Translations under genes and position numbers: made by a program
Notes under the pieces: generated by a model
Told to the model about the DNA's origin: nothing
Seen by the model: the letters and a program-made list of their open reading frames with translations, nothing else
Database searches by the model: none
Source: Siphonodentalium dalli
Taxonomy: Eukaryota > Mollusca > Scaphopoda > Gadilida > Siphonodentaliidae
Reading direction: 5' to 3'
Assembly (NCBI GenBank): GCA_032622095.1
Contig: CP136068.1
Span: 50,338,443-50,402,442 of the forward strand
DNA: 64,000 nucleotides
Shown here: positions 34,224 to 46,075 of the stretch, one piece after another
Numbering within the stretch: the stretch's first letter is position 1
How the letters are laid out: the number at the start of each line of letters is the position of its first letter

Positions 34224-36317
34224 TATGGTATGTTAGGCAAGTTACATGTACGTCTTGCAACTACATTTCCAGTGAGGTAGTTTTGTCTCATTTAAACTTT
34301 CTAAATGGGTTTCTCCCTTTGAATGACACAAACTAATGTGAGTATACAAATGAGCTCTGATGTGAAATACATACAATGTAACGTATGTATACAAAAAAAC
34401 ATTATTTCTTAGTCTAAGGACATGTTTCCTGTCATTATCTTACTGCTTCAAAATATAGATTTGTAATAGTATGCTGTAATGCTCCAGAAATAGCCATATT
34501 TTGTCCTGGTTCATAAGAACACATTATTTCTTAGTGTTAGAAGGACATGTTGTTTGTTATAATCTGACTCATAAACCCCCAAATATACGTGAAAACAGAA
34601 CATTTGGGAAAGAGACACACCATCTTTAACCTTTTTGATACCAGTAGCAATTGATCAGATAGCAATACATGTATATACAATAAATAATATTCAGATGCTA
34701 GAAATTAAACAATCACATTAATTGCACCAACTCGAAACAGTTAACATACCATGTAGACTACAGAATGTGATCAAGGAGGGTGCCACACACCCCACCCTGG
34801 TTTGGTATGCAATATTCAGGCCATTTTCAGGTGGTACATACCCAATGTTATCTGGTACTAGGAATTCATACGGCAATATAACCGGCATTCATGATTCAGC
34901 AAAAAGGCTGGTATGCAGATATTATAGCACAAAATTATACAAATTTTGAGTATTTTCCAGCCCAAACAGACCCAAGTGATATATTTTGATCTAATTCAGT
35001 CTGATACATCTTGATATGTTGATGTTTTGGATACTATTTCAGCAAATGTGAGAAAATTGTTAACTGGTATTCAGTATTCATGGGCGGTAGGGGGAAACAC
35101 CCTCATCAAGGCCAATCACAATTGAATAGACCAATCTGGATGGTGTCGCCCCCCCCCAAAAAAATACCAGTTAATGTAAACGGTTGAATCATGCGTACCA
35201 GTTACAAGTAAAAAAATATTGAATGAAAACTAATATTACACTAATAATATAGTTTTCATATACATGTATTTGCTGAAGTTGTATCCATAACTTCTACATA
35301 CCTATAGATAATAGACTGAATAACATCATAAATGTCATTTGGGCTGGAAAGTAGTAAAACAAATTATTTTTGTGCTAGAAAAGCTGCGAACCGGCCTCTT
35401 TGTTGAATCCTGAATACCGGTTAAACTGCGCAAATGAATCCTGACTACCAAATTAGCAGAGTGGTATGAATCCTGAGTATCTCCTGAAAATTGATTAAAT
35501 GTTCTCAATTTACTTCATTTACAAGTACCTGTACATGTACATGTAGCTGATTCACCTAACAATATTTGTTATATTTAAATTTGTGAGATCCAAGCGGAAA
35601 TCATTTGAGTGCTGTGCGTTAGTCCGAGAGTCTGATAACCTGGGTGTTTAATAGTCCCACTGTTTTGTTATTATAGAGTGTACATTGTCTCAAAATTTAT
35701 AATCTTCATGCCCAGTTCATAGCGAGGCAGTCTGGTCAGGTATAATTATAGACACCCATTTACACACAAAATATCTTCCCCAAAGCATCAGTACATGTAT
35801 GCATAAACTATCAATTGCATAAATATTGCATTAATTTGTGTACATTTTTATGGGCAATACATGTTATGTCTCATTTTGTATGAGGGTAATACTATTACCA
35901 TACATGTATATAACTGACTAAATTAATGTGTTGTAAAACAGAAATCGATTCTTTCAAACCCGGGTACCATGAATTGAACCGTATGACCATTGAACCCTCA
36001 AACTATTTAACTTCCTGACAATCGAACCCATCGAACTACCGAGTACTAGTAATGAACACTCTGAATAACGCACTGTGCATGATTGAGTTAATGGTTATGT
36101 GAACTCATGAATTGGTCCAAGTTATCTTTCTGCTTTAAATGTCATTCAAATTGTTCCAAAGGTTAGATTTGATTTTAAGCCACCAACTCGATGAATTATT
36201 CAGAAATTAATAGTATAGTATTCTTGGATGCATGATGCACAATCTCTATGGAATAAAGTCTCTATATATGACCCGCCATATCAAATCCAGTCGTAAGTCG
36301 GGATTTTTTTACCCTGT
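34224..36317. other. No gene supported
   Basis: AT-rich sequence with many ACATGTACATGTA tracts. Near 35970-36045 there is a run of loosely similar TTGAACCC/ATCGAACCC phrases. No exon is recognised. Confidence 0.5.
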
Positions 36318-36386
36318 GCCAATGCATTCTCTTATATATGCGAGTCGACCATAGGTCGCATCGCATATATAAGAGAATGCATTGGC
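36318..36386. repeat. Conserved ~70-bp hairpin family, copy 4
   Basis: This is the best-paired copy. GCCAATGCATTCTCTTATAT is the exact inverse of the closing strand ATATAAGAGAATGCATTGGC, extended by ATGCGA/TCGCAT. Its apex is changed to GTCGACCATAGGTCGC, partly re-paired by compensating bases. Confidence 0.9.
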
Positions 36387-36739
36387 TTAACAATTTCATC
36401 CAAAACGCCAAATTGCAATGAAGGACTATACACATGTACCAGTACATGTAAATGTACCAAAAGGCCCCCATTTGCAATGAGAGGCCGCAAATAATCACAC
36501 AGTCTGTAACTGCATCAATTCTATGAACTAAACACACTATTAAGTGACATATAATGGTCTATAGATCCCCAAATATAACATATGATACATGTACATTGTA
36601 AGTTTGTAAGTGCTGGCACCGATAGTATAAGTAATTGCTTGCTTGCAGATGTAATGTAAGTTTTTCCAGGAATAACAATAAGTTGACAAACTTGGGATAC
36701 ATTTGTACAAATTCCATGTGAAATATATAACTTCATTGT

Positions 36740-36886
36740 TATACATGTACATGTATGCTGCAATCTAAAATATCTCAATGCTAACTATTTTCATCATTTG
36801 AACTCCCTTGGAAACTCAAATTGATGTAAATACAAGGTAGTTAGCACAGAGATATTTTAGATTGCAGCATACATGTACATGTATAA
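36740..36886. repeat. Inverted repeat with ~40-bp arms
   Basis: TACATGTACATGTATGCTGC followed by AATCTAAAATATCTC is repeated inversely at 36850-36886 (GAGATATTTTAGATT then GCAGCATACATGTACATGTA) around an ~75-bp loop. Confidence 0.85.
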
Positions 36887-36893
36887 TAATAAA

Positions 36894-36966
36894 GTTAAGA
36901 GAACTCCATCACATTACTTTCACGTGAAATTTTCATGTGAAAGAAATGTGATGGAGATCTCTTAAC
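36894..36966. repeat. Hairpin with ~33-bp arms
   Basis: GTTAAGAGAACTCCATCACATT then ACTTTCACGTGAAA pairs with TTTCATGTGAAAG then AATGTGATGGAGATCTCTTAAC. It directly follows the previous inverted repeat and may be a separate small MITE. Confidence 0.85.
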
Positions 36967-37029
36967 ATTATTTTTAATTTCTGCAGAGTATGAGATCACC
37001 CTGTATGATTTAATGCACCTATTCACTAT

Positions 37030-37690
37030 ACTTCGACTTTGGGGGTAGAAACAACTTTATTCGAGTCGAGGAACCCACTCATCAATTCTCAAGAGTTTTC
37101 TAAAACACTCTTTATGATAGGAAATTATTTTTTCAATAAATGACCAAAAAAAATATTACCAGAAACTAAATTTACAATATCTTATTTAATTATTATATAG
37201 CTGACATGTGGATACATTGAAATTGGGTATGCGGTACTTGCAGGTATTCTTGATTTAGTAATCATGTTTTATTTATAGACAATTAGGTTATAACACCATG
37301 ATGATCACACTTGAAGAATGTTTTGTTTATATAAATTGTGATGACAAGCGTTGGGGAATTCCAGTTAGAACCAGGCATCACTTAATATATGGAAATCAAC
37401 TTGGAGAAAAATATATATTTAATGACTGCATTGAGATAGGTGGGTTCTTGACTGAAATGAAACATGGTTCACCCCCATAGCTGAAGGAATACTAAAAGAC
37501 AGGGCACCTATTTCTTTGGCTTGGGAGGTAAAACATATTTGATTCAAGTCGAGGAACCCATCAAAGCTCATAGTGATCAGATATCGATATTTGAAGTTTG
37601 TTAGTTTCTCGAGATGTGGCCCAGAAAACACGGGGTCAAACAGACAAATTGCGGATGAAGATGGATAACTCAAAAATCAAGTGGTCCATG
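37030..37690. repeat. Decayed copies of the TTAA-flanked TIR family
   Basis: Segments at about 37033-37100 and 37508-37680 retain TTCGAGTCGAGGAACCCA, CATCAAAGCTCA, GTGATCAGATATCGAT, GAGATGTGGCCCAGAAA and GGTCAAAC(A/G)GAC in the order found in 42650-43306. Termini are missing. Confidence 0.7.
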
Positions 37691-39290
37691 TGATCAACCA
37701 GTCAATTATACCGCGGCTGACCACGCGTGGTACCACCTTGCATTAGCAGTTGGGCCGCATTCTCCATGCGGTCAGTGACCAATTTTGAATGTTGAATATA
37801 CCCGAAACAATTTAATTGAAATAATGTGTTGTGTTAGTGTACGGTTGTTGTTGAAAATAAAGATACCCACTAACGGTGTGGATTTGGTATCAATTGAAAT
37901 GTTGGTGATTAGAAATTGCACCGGATGTCGAAAGCTCACTGTCACATGTTTCGAAATTTCTAGATCAAACTTATATTTTCCTATATAAATACCAAATTTA
38001 ATATGGTGAGATATGACAAATTGTTTGCCATTGTGCTTATACATGTAAATGACTTCTCTGTTTTGTGACAACAATTCCACCCAGTGACTTTATGCAGCCT
38101 GTATGTTTTAGGACAGATTTGGATATTTTGATTGCCATTGGATCATAATGATTGCAGTGCTCATGATAACATTAATAGGCTGCACATGTACATGTATGGC
38201 AGTCATGAGAAAAATTAATGCAGTGTCCGGCGGTTGCAAGAAGATAATATGGCGGTAATTTACTTGGTTACAGATATTAAAAACATATTACTACATATTT
38301 AATACCAGCAGATATCGTATACTAGTATCAACTAAGGCTGTAACAATTTATCTTGAATCCATGCATTGTATTGCTATATGCTATCAAACCATGGTATAAA
38401 TGACAGCGGTTGATCAATTGGTTGTGGACTGCGGTATTACATACTGGTGGTCAACCTCGATAAGGCGGGTCGATTAATTAGGGCATAGCTGAATCGATTG
38501 GAAAGAGAATATACAGGTAGCTATCCGACTAAATGGATAATATTTTTCCGCCTAAGCATGCAGGCCTCCATTACAGAGAAATATACAAACATACTGTTAG
38601 CATGATCATATTCTGATCAGGTAAGATAGAAATTTTCCCAAATAAAATGAATAAATTAAGTTCTCTAAGAGCCTGTAATTATAATTGCTTAAAGATGCCC
38701 ATTTCGATTTGAAACTGTAAATCTACTGTAATAGTTCAGGTTTTCCAAACTGAATATATTTATTCAAATAAAATTGTTTTGCCGCCTCTCTGGTTGACAA
38801 GGATGCCTCTGTGGCTAAAGCGATGCTTTATTCGAGAGGAGAGGTTCCTATGTTTATGTAGAATAGAACGAGAATGAACAGATATGCATGCCAAATAATG
38901 CATTTATGCTGTAATGTGGTTAAGGACTGACAGCATATACAATTATACATGTATGTAGTGTTGAAACGAATAGGGTGTTTCGTATATAGTTGACTAATCG
39001 ACAGTCAAAAATCTAATCAAAGTCGACTAATCGACAACCCCCATTTCCATGGAAAACTTCCAATTTACTATGTCGCTATTGAGTACTGTAAAATAAATGC
39101 GAGATAACTGCAGTTCCCATTTTTCGTGGGTATTACGATCGGAAGACGGAAACCGGTACTAGTGACTATAGTGACAGAGAATACGCAATAGAGATTTTGG
39201 TATAATTATTGTATTCAATTAAACTGATGTGACGCGACACAAATTGAGCGAACATCAAAGGATTCGAGGCGCGGCTGCCGATATGGTTAT
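37691..39290. other. No gene supported
   Basis: No coding exon is recognised. GATGCCTCTGTGGCTAAAGC (38802-38821) is faintly A-box-like, but I see no matching B box. Confidence 0.45.
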
Positions 39291-41740
39291 TAGCTCAACT
39301 TTACTTTGTAAAGTTTGAGCTATTGCCATGGCTTTGTCGTCCGTCGTCCGTGTGTGCGTGTGTGCGTGTGAGGGTGTGTGCGTGTGTGCGTGTGTGCGTA
39401 AGGCGTCAACAATACAGGCTACAGGTCGTACCTTTGATCGGATCATTATGAAATTTGTCATAGCTGTTGACATCAACATTTGTACCGGAATAATTAATTT
39501 TGGGGTCATTCGGAAAAAAACATGGCCGCCAGTGGCCATCTTAGATTTCAAAATTCAATCCATTAGCACGGGCTACAGGCCGTACTGTTCATCTGATCGT
39601 CATGAAATTTGTCATGGATGTTAATATTGACATGTCATGTCATTTTGACGTTATTCGGCCCAAAAACATGGCCGCCAGCAGCCATCTTGGATTTTACTCT
39701 TTGTATGACTAAATCCTTTAGCACGGGCTACAGGTCGTACCTTTAGTCTGATAATCATGAAATTTGTCATGGCTGTTGAAATTGGAATGTAGATGGGAAC
39801 GAGTCATTTTGGGGTCATTCAGACAAAAAAAATGGCCGCCAGTGACCATCTTTGTTTTCAAAATTCAATCCATTAGCACGGACCACAGGTCGTATTGTCT
39901 GTCTGATCATCATGAAATTTGTCATGGATGTTAATATTGACATGTAGATGGGAACGAGTCATTTTGGGGTCATTCTGCCCAAAAACATGGCCGCCAGCAG
40001 CCATCTTGGATTTTACTCTTTGTATGACTAAATCCTTTAGCACGGGCTACAGGTCGTACCTTTAGTCTGATCATCATAAAATTTGTTATGGATGTTAACA
40101 ATGACATGTAGATTGGAACGAGTCATTTTGGGGTCATTCGGCCCAAAAACATGGCCGCCAGCAGCCGTCTTGGATTTTACTCTTTGCATGACTAAATCCT
40201 TTAGCACGGGCTACAGGTCGTACTTATGGTCCGATCATCATAAAATTTGTCATGGCTGTTGAAATTGGAATGTAGATGGGAACGAGTCATTTTGGAGTCA
40301 TTCGGACAAAAAACATGGCCGCCAGTGGCCATCTTGCATTTCAAAATTCAATCCATTAGCACGGGCTACAGGTCGTACTGTTTGTCTGATCGTCATGAAA
40401 TTTGTCATGGATGTTAATATTGACATGTAGATGGGAAGCAGTAATTTTGGGGTCATTTGGCCCAAAAACATGGCCGCCAGCAGCCATCTTGGATTTTACT
40501 CTTTGTATGACTAAATTCTTTAGCACGGGATACAGATCGTACTTTTAGTCTGATCATCATAAAATTTGTCAAGAATGTTAAAAATTACATGTAGATGAGA
40601 ACGAGTCATTTTGGGGTCATTCGGCCAAAAAACATGGCCGCCAGCAGTCATCTTTGATTTTACTCTTTGTATGACTAAATCCTTTAGCACGGGCTACAGG
40701 TCGTACCTTTAGTCCGATCATCATAAAATTAGTCATGGATGTTAACAATGACATGTAGATGGGAACGAGTCATTTTTGGGTTATTCGGGCAAAAAACATG
40801 GCCCACAGCAGCCATCTTGGATTTTACTCTTTGTATGACTAAATCCTTTAGCACGGGCTACAGGTCGTACCTTTAGACTAAAAATCATGAAATTTGTCAT
40901 CGCTGTTGAAATTGGAATGTAGATGGGAATAAGTCATTTTGGGGACATTCGGACAAAAAACATGGCCGCCAGTGGCCATCTTTATTTTCAAAATTCAATC
41001 CATTAGCACGGGCCACAGGTCGCATTATTCGTCTGATCATCATGAAATTTGTCATGGATGTTAATATTGACATGTAGATGGGAACGAGTCATTTTGGGGT
41101 CATTCGGCCCAAAAACATGGCCGCCAGCAGCCATCTTGGATTTTACTCTTTGCATGACTAAATCCTTTAGCACGGGCTACAGGTCGTACCTTTGGCCTGA
41201 TCATCATAAAATTTGTCATGGCTGTTGAAATTGGAATGTAGATGGGAACGAGTCATTTTGGGGTCATTCGGACAGAAAACATGGCCGCCAGTGGCCATCT
41301 TGCATTTCAAAATTCAATCCATTAGCACGGGCTACAGGTCGTACTGTTTGTCTGATCGTCATGAAATTTGTCATGGATGTTAGTATTGACATGTAGATGG
41401 GAACGAGTAATTTTGGGGTCATTTGGCCCAAAAACATGGGCGCCAGTAGCCATCTTGGATTTTAATCTTTGTATGACTAAATTCTTTAGCACGGGCTGCA
41501 GGTCGTACCTTTAGTCTGATCATCATAAAATTTGGCATGGATGTTAACGATGACATGTAGATATGAACGACTCATTTTGGGGTCATTCGGCCGAAAACAT
41601 GGCCGCAGCAGCCATCTTGGATTTTACTTTTCTCTTCATGTCTGTTAACTAGTATTAGACATTCAACTTTCCACATTCCTAATCGCTCCATTGACTGTAA
41701 TACATTAAATTATTCCCTTTCCAAGTTGAGCTACAGTGTC
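39291..41740. repeat. ~160-bp tandem array with inverted AGCTCAACTT ends
   Basis: The left end reads TAGCTCAACTTTACTTTG, then a GTCCGTCGTCCG/(TGTGCG)n microsatellite (39338-39400). About 13-14 copies of a 155-165-bp unit follow, carrying TAGCACGGGCTACAGGTCGT, TCATGAAATTTGTCATGG, GAACGAGTCATTTTGGGGTC and ACATGGCCGCCAGCAGCC. Two or three subtypes (for example GTTGAAATTGGAATG against GTTAATATTGACATG) partly alternate, showing higher-order duplication. The right end contains AAGTTGAGCTAC (41722-41733), inverse to the left end, so this may be a TIR-bounded element whose interior expanded. One extra unit lies inside the element at 8932-9561. Confidence 0.85.
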
Positions 41741-42645
41741 ATTGACACTTTCATATTTGATCGACCATCACACAACGATGTTCATTAGCGACATTGCCCA
41801 TATCATAACTGGCATTTGTGTATGTGATTCTGCTAAATAGCGTGGCATTTGTTTTAAATTTGAACACTATCCTTGCCAGTGTTGGTATATTGTATTGTAT
41901 CATTGTTCCCTTAAAACATAGCGCATGCTGAGATTAATATATTGAATGCAACTAATTGACTTGGGATTCTGGAGTCTACTTTGGTGAACAATTCGTCGAC
42001 TATTCAACAAATCGTTTCAACACTGCATATATGATCCCCCAAGTCCCGACAGAAGAAATAAGTTAAAATAACATATACTAGTAAGAAAGTAAAATAGGCA
42101 TCTATGTGAATGTTTACATCTACTGCGCACTTGGAAGTCCCATTTCTATGTATGCAACATGTAACTAGTACGATAAATATCAACTTTATTCTTATTACAG
42201 CACAGCTGTAATTTTTTTAAGCGTTCTCAGAGGAATATGTTTTAAGATGTGTTCAGACGAGTCTGTTGCGTAGGTCCGTATGTTGTGTTGATCCATCTGT
42301 TGTCTGCATTAAGGCGTTAAGCACACAGCGGCGTACGTTGCGTTATAACGCAGAGCTTTCAATTAATAATTGGAGCTAATAAGTTCGAAATTGGAATAAA
42401 TGCAATATTGCATTCAAATCAATCTACAGGTATCTGTAATAAACTTTTTGCACAATAATGTCAAACATGTCAAATCCAAATAACTAAAACTAGATACTGC
42501 CATGAATACAATTTGATTTTCATTTGCTTCGAAGACAGCCACCGTCTTTTATCGATTGAAAACAAGAAACGTCATGACGAGTAACATATAAGGTATGCGT
42601 TAAGCTTTAAGTTGCATTGAAAATAGAATCTCTCCATTGTGTGAG
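41741..42645. other. No gene supported
   Basis: AT-rich sequence with no recognised exon or repeat. Confidence 0.5.
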
Positions 42646-42649
42646 TTAA

Positions 42650-43306
42650 AGGTACTCAATCCGATCAGATGCTCCTACATTTAAATTACTACCGGTATTT
42701 CTCTGGCTTCGGGGTAAAACATATCTGATTCGAGTCGAGGAACCCACCCATCAAAGCTCCGAGTGATCAGATATAGATTTTTGAAGTTTGTTATTTAACG
42801 AGATCTGCAGTAACAAGTGGCCCAGAAACACTTGGTCAAACGGACGGTCTTGCTGATTAAGATTGATAACTCTAAAATAAAGTGGTAATAATAACCACTT
42901 GATTTTAGAGTTATCCATCTTCCACAAGACCGTCCATTTGACCACATGTTTCTGGGCCACTTATTACTGCAGATTTCGAGAAATAACAAACCTCAAAAAT
43001 CAATATCTGATCACTCTAGCTCTTTCCATCAATGTATCACATTATTATAATCAATAAATTTGAAAAATGATCAAGGAAATAATTATGGGTTGATACAAAA
43101 ATCGGACTTGGCACTGAAAGGGTTAATAATGATACAATGATAGCTTTCTAAATGACATTAACTTGAACACTCCATCACTTCATAACAATATTTAGACCAA
43201 TTCAATGAGCTTTGATGGGTGGGTTCCTTGACTCGAATCAAATATTTTTTACCCCAGAAGCCAAAGAAATAGTAATTTAGGAGCGTCTGATCGGATTGAG
43301 TACCCT
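42650..43306. mobile_element. TTAA-flanked MITE with nested hairpins
   Basis: The termini AGGTACTCAATCCGATCAGA and inverse (TCTGATCGGATTGAGTACCCT) are flanked by TTAA at 42646-42649 and 43307-43310, as in piggyBac or Kolobok elements. The outer arms are ~105 bp, through TCGAGGAACCCACCCATCAA. An inner block (42757-42892, from GTGATCAGATATAGAT to AAAGTGGT) is also repeated inversely at 42895-43018, so two hairpins are nested. No transposase. Related copies are at 56558-57004 and, degraded, at 37030-37690. Confidence 0.9.
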
Positions 43307-43481
43307 TTAACGGACGCACCGCAGGTGTCTGAACGCATCAATTGGTGTTATTGTCTGCAGTCAAATTTCAACACAATGCACACAACGGACTCATATGAAC
43401 GCTACTCTATGCTCATTTGGAATTTCATTTGGGTGTTATTTAATTCTGTTTATCTTGGGTAATTACGATTGCTCCACTGTT

Positions 43482-43723
43482 AAATATGCCCTATCACTAA
43501 CTCGCGGCCATTTTGGTTCCACCAGGTCCGGTTCCGTGGTTTTACTTAACTGTCCATATATGGAAGTCATGAATAATTCAAAAGCTCCATATATGGAAAT
43601 GCTACTCCAAAACTTTGACATGTAGCACTGAAACCACGGAACCGGGGCTGGATGAATCTATGACACCACGGAACCGGACCTGGTGGATGCAAAATGGCCG
43701 CGAGATAGTGATAGGGCATATTT
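43482..43723. mobile_element. Foldback element with 60-bp arms
   Basis: AAATATGCCCTATCACTA, GCGGCCATTTTG and CCAGGTCCGGTTCCGTGGT at 43482-43541 are repeated inversely at 43663-43723. A third short copy of ACCACGGAACCGG lies at ~43636. ATATATGGA is also inverted in the loop. No clear target duplication. Confidence 0.8.
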
Positions 43724-44026
43724 GGACACATTTGATGTCATTTCTTGTCCAGCGAAAAGCCGAACACAACCAATCACAAATCACAAATAACTGAAATAAG
43801 AGGAAATACAACAAATCGTCAGTGGGCTTCTAAAAGGTCGTACCTGCCATTCTGGAGCGAAACTTTTTATTGCATTTTCGTAATCTACGGGTTCGATTAC
43901 ACAAGTTCCTGAGATAACTTGTCAATATTTCAAGTATAAATGCCATTTTCTTAATGTTTTTTAGGGAAATTTGTGTTATAAAATGTCGTATCTGGGTTCT
44001 CCACGAAAAATATTTGTTAATTATGA

Positions 44027-45530
44027 ATCTCATATATATTTTGAAGACCTCTGTTTGTCTGTCTGTCTGTCTGTATGTTTGTCTGTCATTTATACAAATC
44101 TACGATTCTCGACCGATCGGGACGAAACTTGGTACGTGTGTGTAGTTTGACCAGGCGGTCGTCGTTGTCGTATTGGCGAGCCAGTGCGACGCCCGTGCAG
44201 CGCATGCGCAGACGTGATATCGGAAACGGGTGGAGCTATCGACTTGAAATTTGGTATGTGAATGTACCTTGTCCCAGATACGAATTTTATCGGGTCGCCG
44301 AGCCCGTGCGACGCCAGCTTCGCGCATGCGCAAACGAGATCTCGGAAACGGGTGGAGCTATCGACTTGAAATTTGGTATGTGAATGTATCTTGCCCCGGA
44401 TACGAATTTCATCGGGTCGCCGAGCCCGTGCGGCACCAGCTTCGCGCATGCGCAGACCAGATCTCGGAAACGGGTGGAGCTATCGACTTGAAATTTGGTA
44501 TGTGAATGTATCTTGCCCCGGATACGAATTTTATCGGGTCACCGAGTCTGTGCGACGCCAGCTTCGCGCATGCGCAGACGAGATCTCGGAAACGGGTGGA
44601 GCTATCGACTTGAAATTTGGTATGTGAATGTATCTTGCCCCGGATACGAATTTTATCGGGTCGCCGAGCCCGTGCGACGCCAGCTACGCGCATGCGCAAA
44701 CGAGATCTCGGAAACGGGTGGAGCTATCGACTTGAAATTTGGTATGTGAATGTATCTTTCCCCGGATAATAAATTTTATCGGGTCGCCGAGCCCGTGTGA
44801 CGACAGCTTCGCGCATGCGCAGACCAGATCTCGGAAACGGGTAGAGCTATCGACTTGAAATTTTGTTTTTGAATTGCCCGGACAACGACGGGCTCATCGG
44901 CTAGTCTCATATATATTTTTGAAGACCTCTGTTTGTCTGTCTGTATGTATGTTTGTCTGTCATTTATACAAATCTACGATTCTCGACCGATCGGGACGAA
45001 ACTTGGTACGTGTGTGTAGTTTGACCAGGCGGTGGACATTGTCGTATTGGCGAGCCCGTGCGGCGCCCGCTTCGCGCATGCGCAGACGAGATCTCGGAAA
45101 CGGGTGGAGCTATCGACTTGAAATTTGGTATGCCCCGGATACGAATTTTATCGGGTCACCGAGTCCGTGCGACGCCAGCTTCGCGCATGCGCAGACGAGA
45201 TCTCGGAAACCGGTGGAGCTATCGACTAGAAATTTGCTATGTGAATGTATCTTGCCCCGGATACGAATTTTATCGGGTCGCCGAGCCCGTGCGACGCCAG
45301 CTTCGCGCATGCGCAGACGAGATCTCGGAAACGGGTGGAGATATCGACTTGAAATTTGGTATGTGAATGTATCTTGCCCCGGATACGAATATTATCGGGT
45401 GGCCGAGCCCGTGTGACGCCAGCTTCGCGCATGCGCAGACCAGATCTCGGAAACGGGTAGAGCTATCGACTTGAAATTTGGTTTTTGAATTGCCCGGACA
45501 ACGTCGGGCTCATCGGTTAGTGTCATATAT
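44027..45530. repeat. Duplicated module: leader plus ~122-bp tandem units
   Basis: A leader (TTTTGAAGACCTCTGTTTGTC, TCTGTC microsatellite, ACGATTCTCGACCGATCGGG, ACGAAACTTGGTACGTGTGT) occurs at ~44037 and ~44917. Each copy is followed by 122-bp units containing GAGCTATCGACTTGAAATTT, TTGCCCCGGATACGAATTTT, ATCGGGTCGCCGAGCCCGTG and CTTCGCGCATGCGCAGACGA (about six units, then four). Each module ends GAATTGCCCGGACAACG and GGGCTCATCGG. One unit of the second array is shortened. The overlapping 80-180-codon frames are artefacts. Confidence 0.9.
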
Positions 45531-45704
45531 TTTATATTCAAAACCATTCCTGAAAGGATAATTCTGATGGGATTGTTTTGAAAAGGAATGGCCTGATGGC
45601 GTATCCTCCTTATCCTGAGTGACAAGAGACTAACGAAGACGTGACAACCATCAAATTTAAAATGTTGTATAGGCAAGATTTCTATTTTTACTTCTCAAGG
45701 CAAA

Positions 45705-46075
45705 AACAAATAATACCTGTGTTTAGGGTTACATGGTCTAAAATAATTAGGGTAGGTAGGTAGGGAATTTTTTATTCTGAATTCCATTGGGTCATTGACA
45801 ATTCAATCCAGACAGCTTCACAATTCAGATCAATTGAAAGGTTCAATACTAAATATTGTTAATATCTTGAATTAGTCAGAGCACTAGACCAATAAAACTT
45901 CCAAAAAAAATTCTAGGAGAGGTTTGAAAATAAGTAAGATACCTTTCGATGCCCTTCCCACTGAAGAAAAAAAAAGTTATCTGTGTATACAGTCCAATAA
46001 AAAGTTTTGGGTAGGCACCGTTTTCTAGGGTAGGTAGGGAAACCCTAAACACAGGTATTTATTTTTTTGGCCTAA
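45705..46075. repeat. Dispersed element, GGGTAGGTAGGGAAACCC family, copy 1
   Basis: AATACCTGTGTTTAGGGTT at the left is exactly inverted at the right (AACCCTAAACACAGGTATT), followed by TTTTTTTGGCCTAA. TAGGGTAGGTAGGGAA occurs in the same orientation near both ends. It probably is a small TIR element. A related block is at 51690-52110. Confidence 0.65.

Noticed and set aside
38800..38860. tRNA-like TCTGTGGCTAAAGCGATGC
   Set aside because: A-box-like only; the following GAGGTTCCTATG is too far from a B box and no cloverleaf can be drawn.
44075..45416. Many overlapping frames of 66-180 codons with CARGxRR-like repeats
   Set aside because: They follow the 122-bp tandem unit in several frames and on both strands. 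122 is not a multiple of three, so no single protein repeat is maintained.
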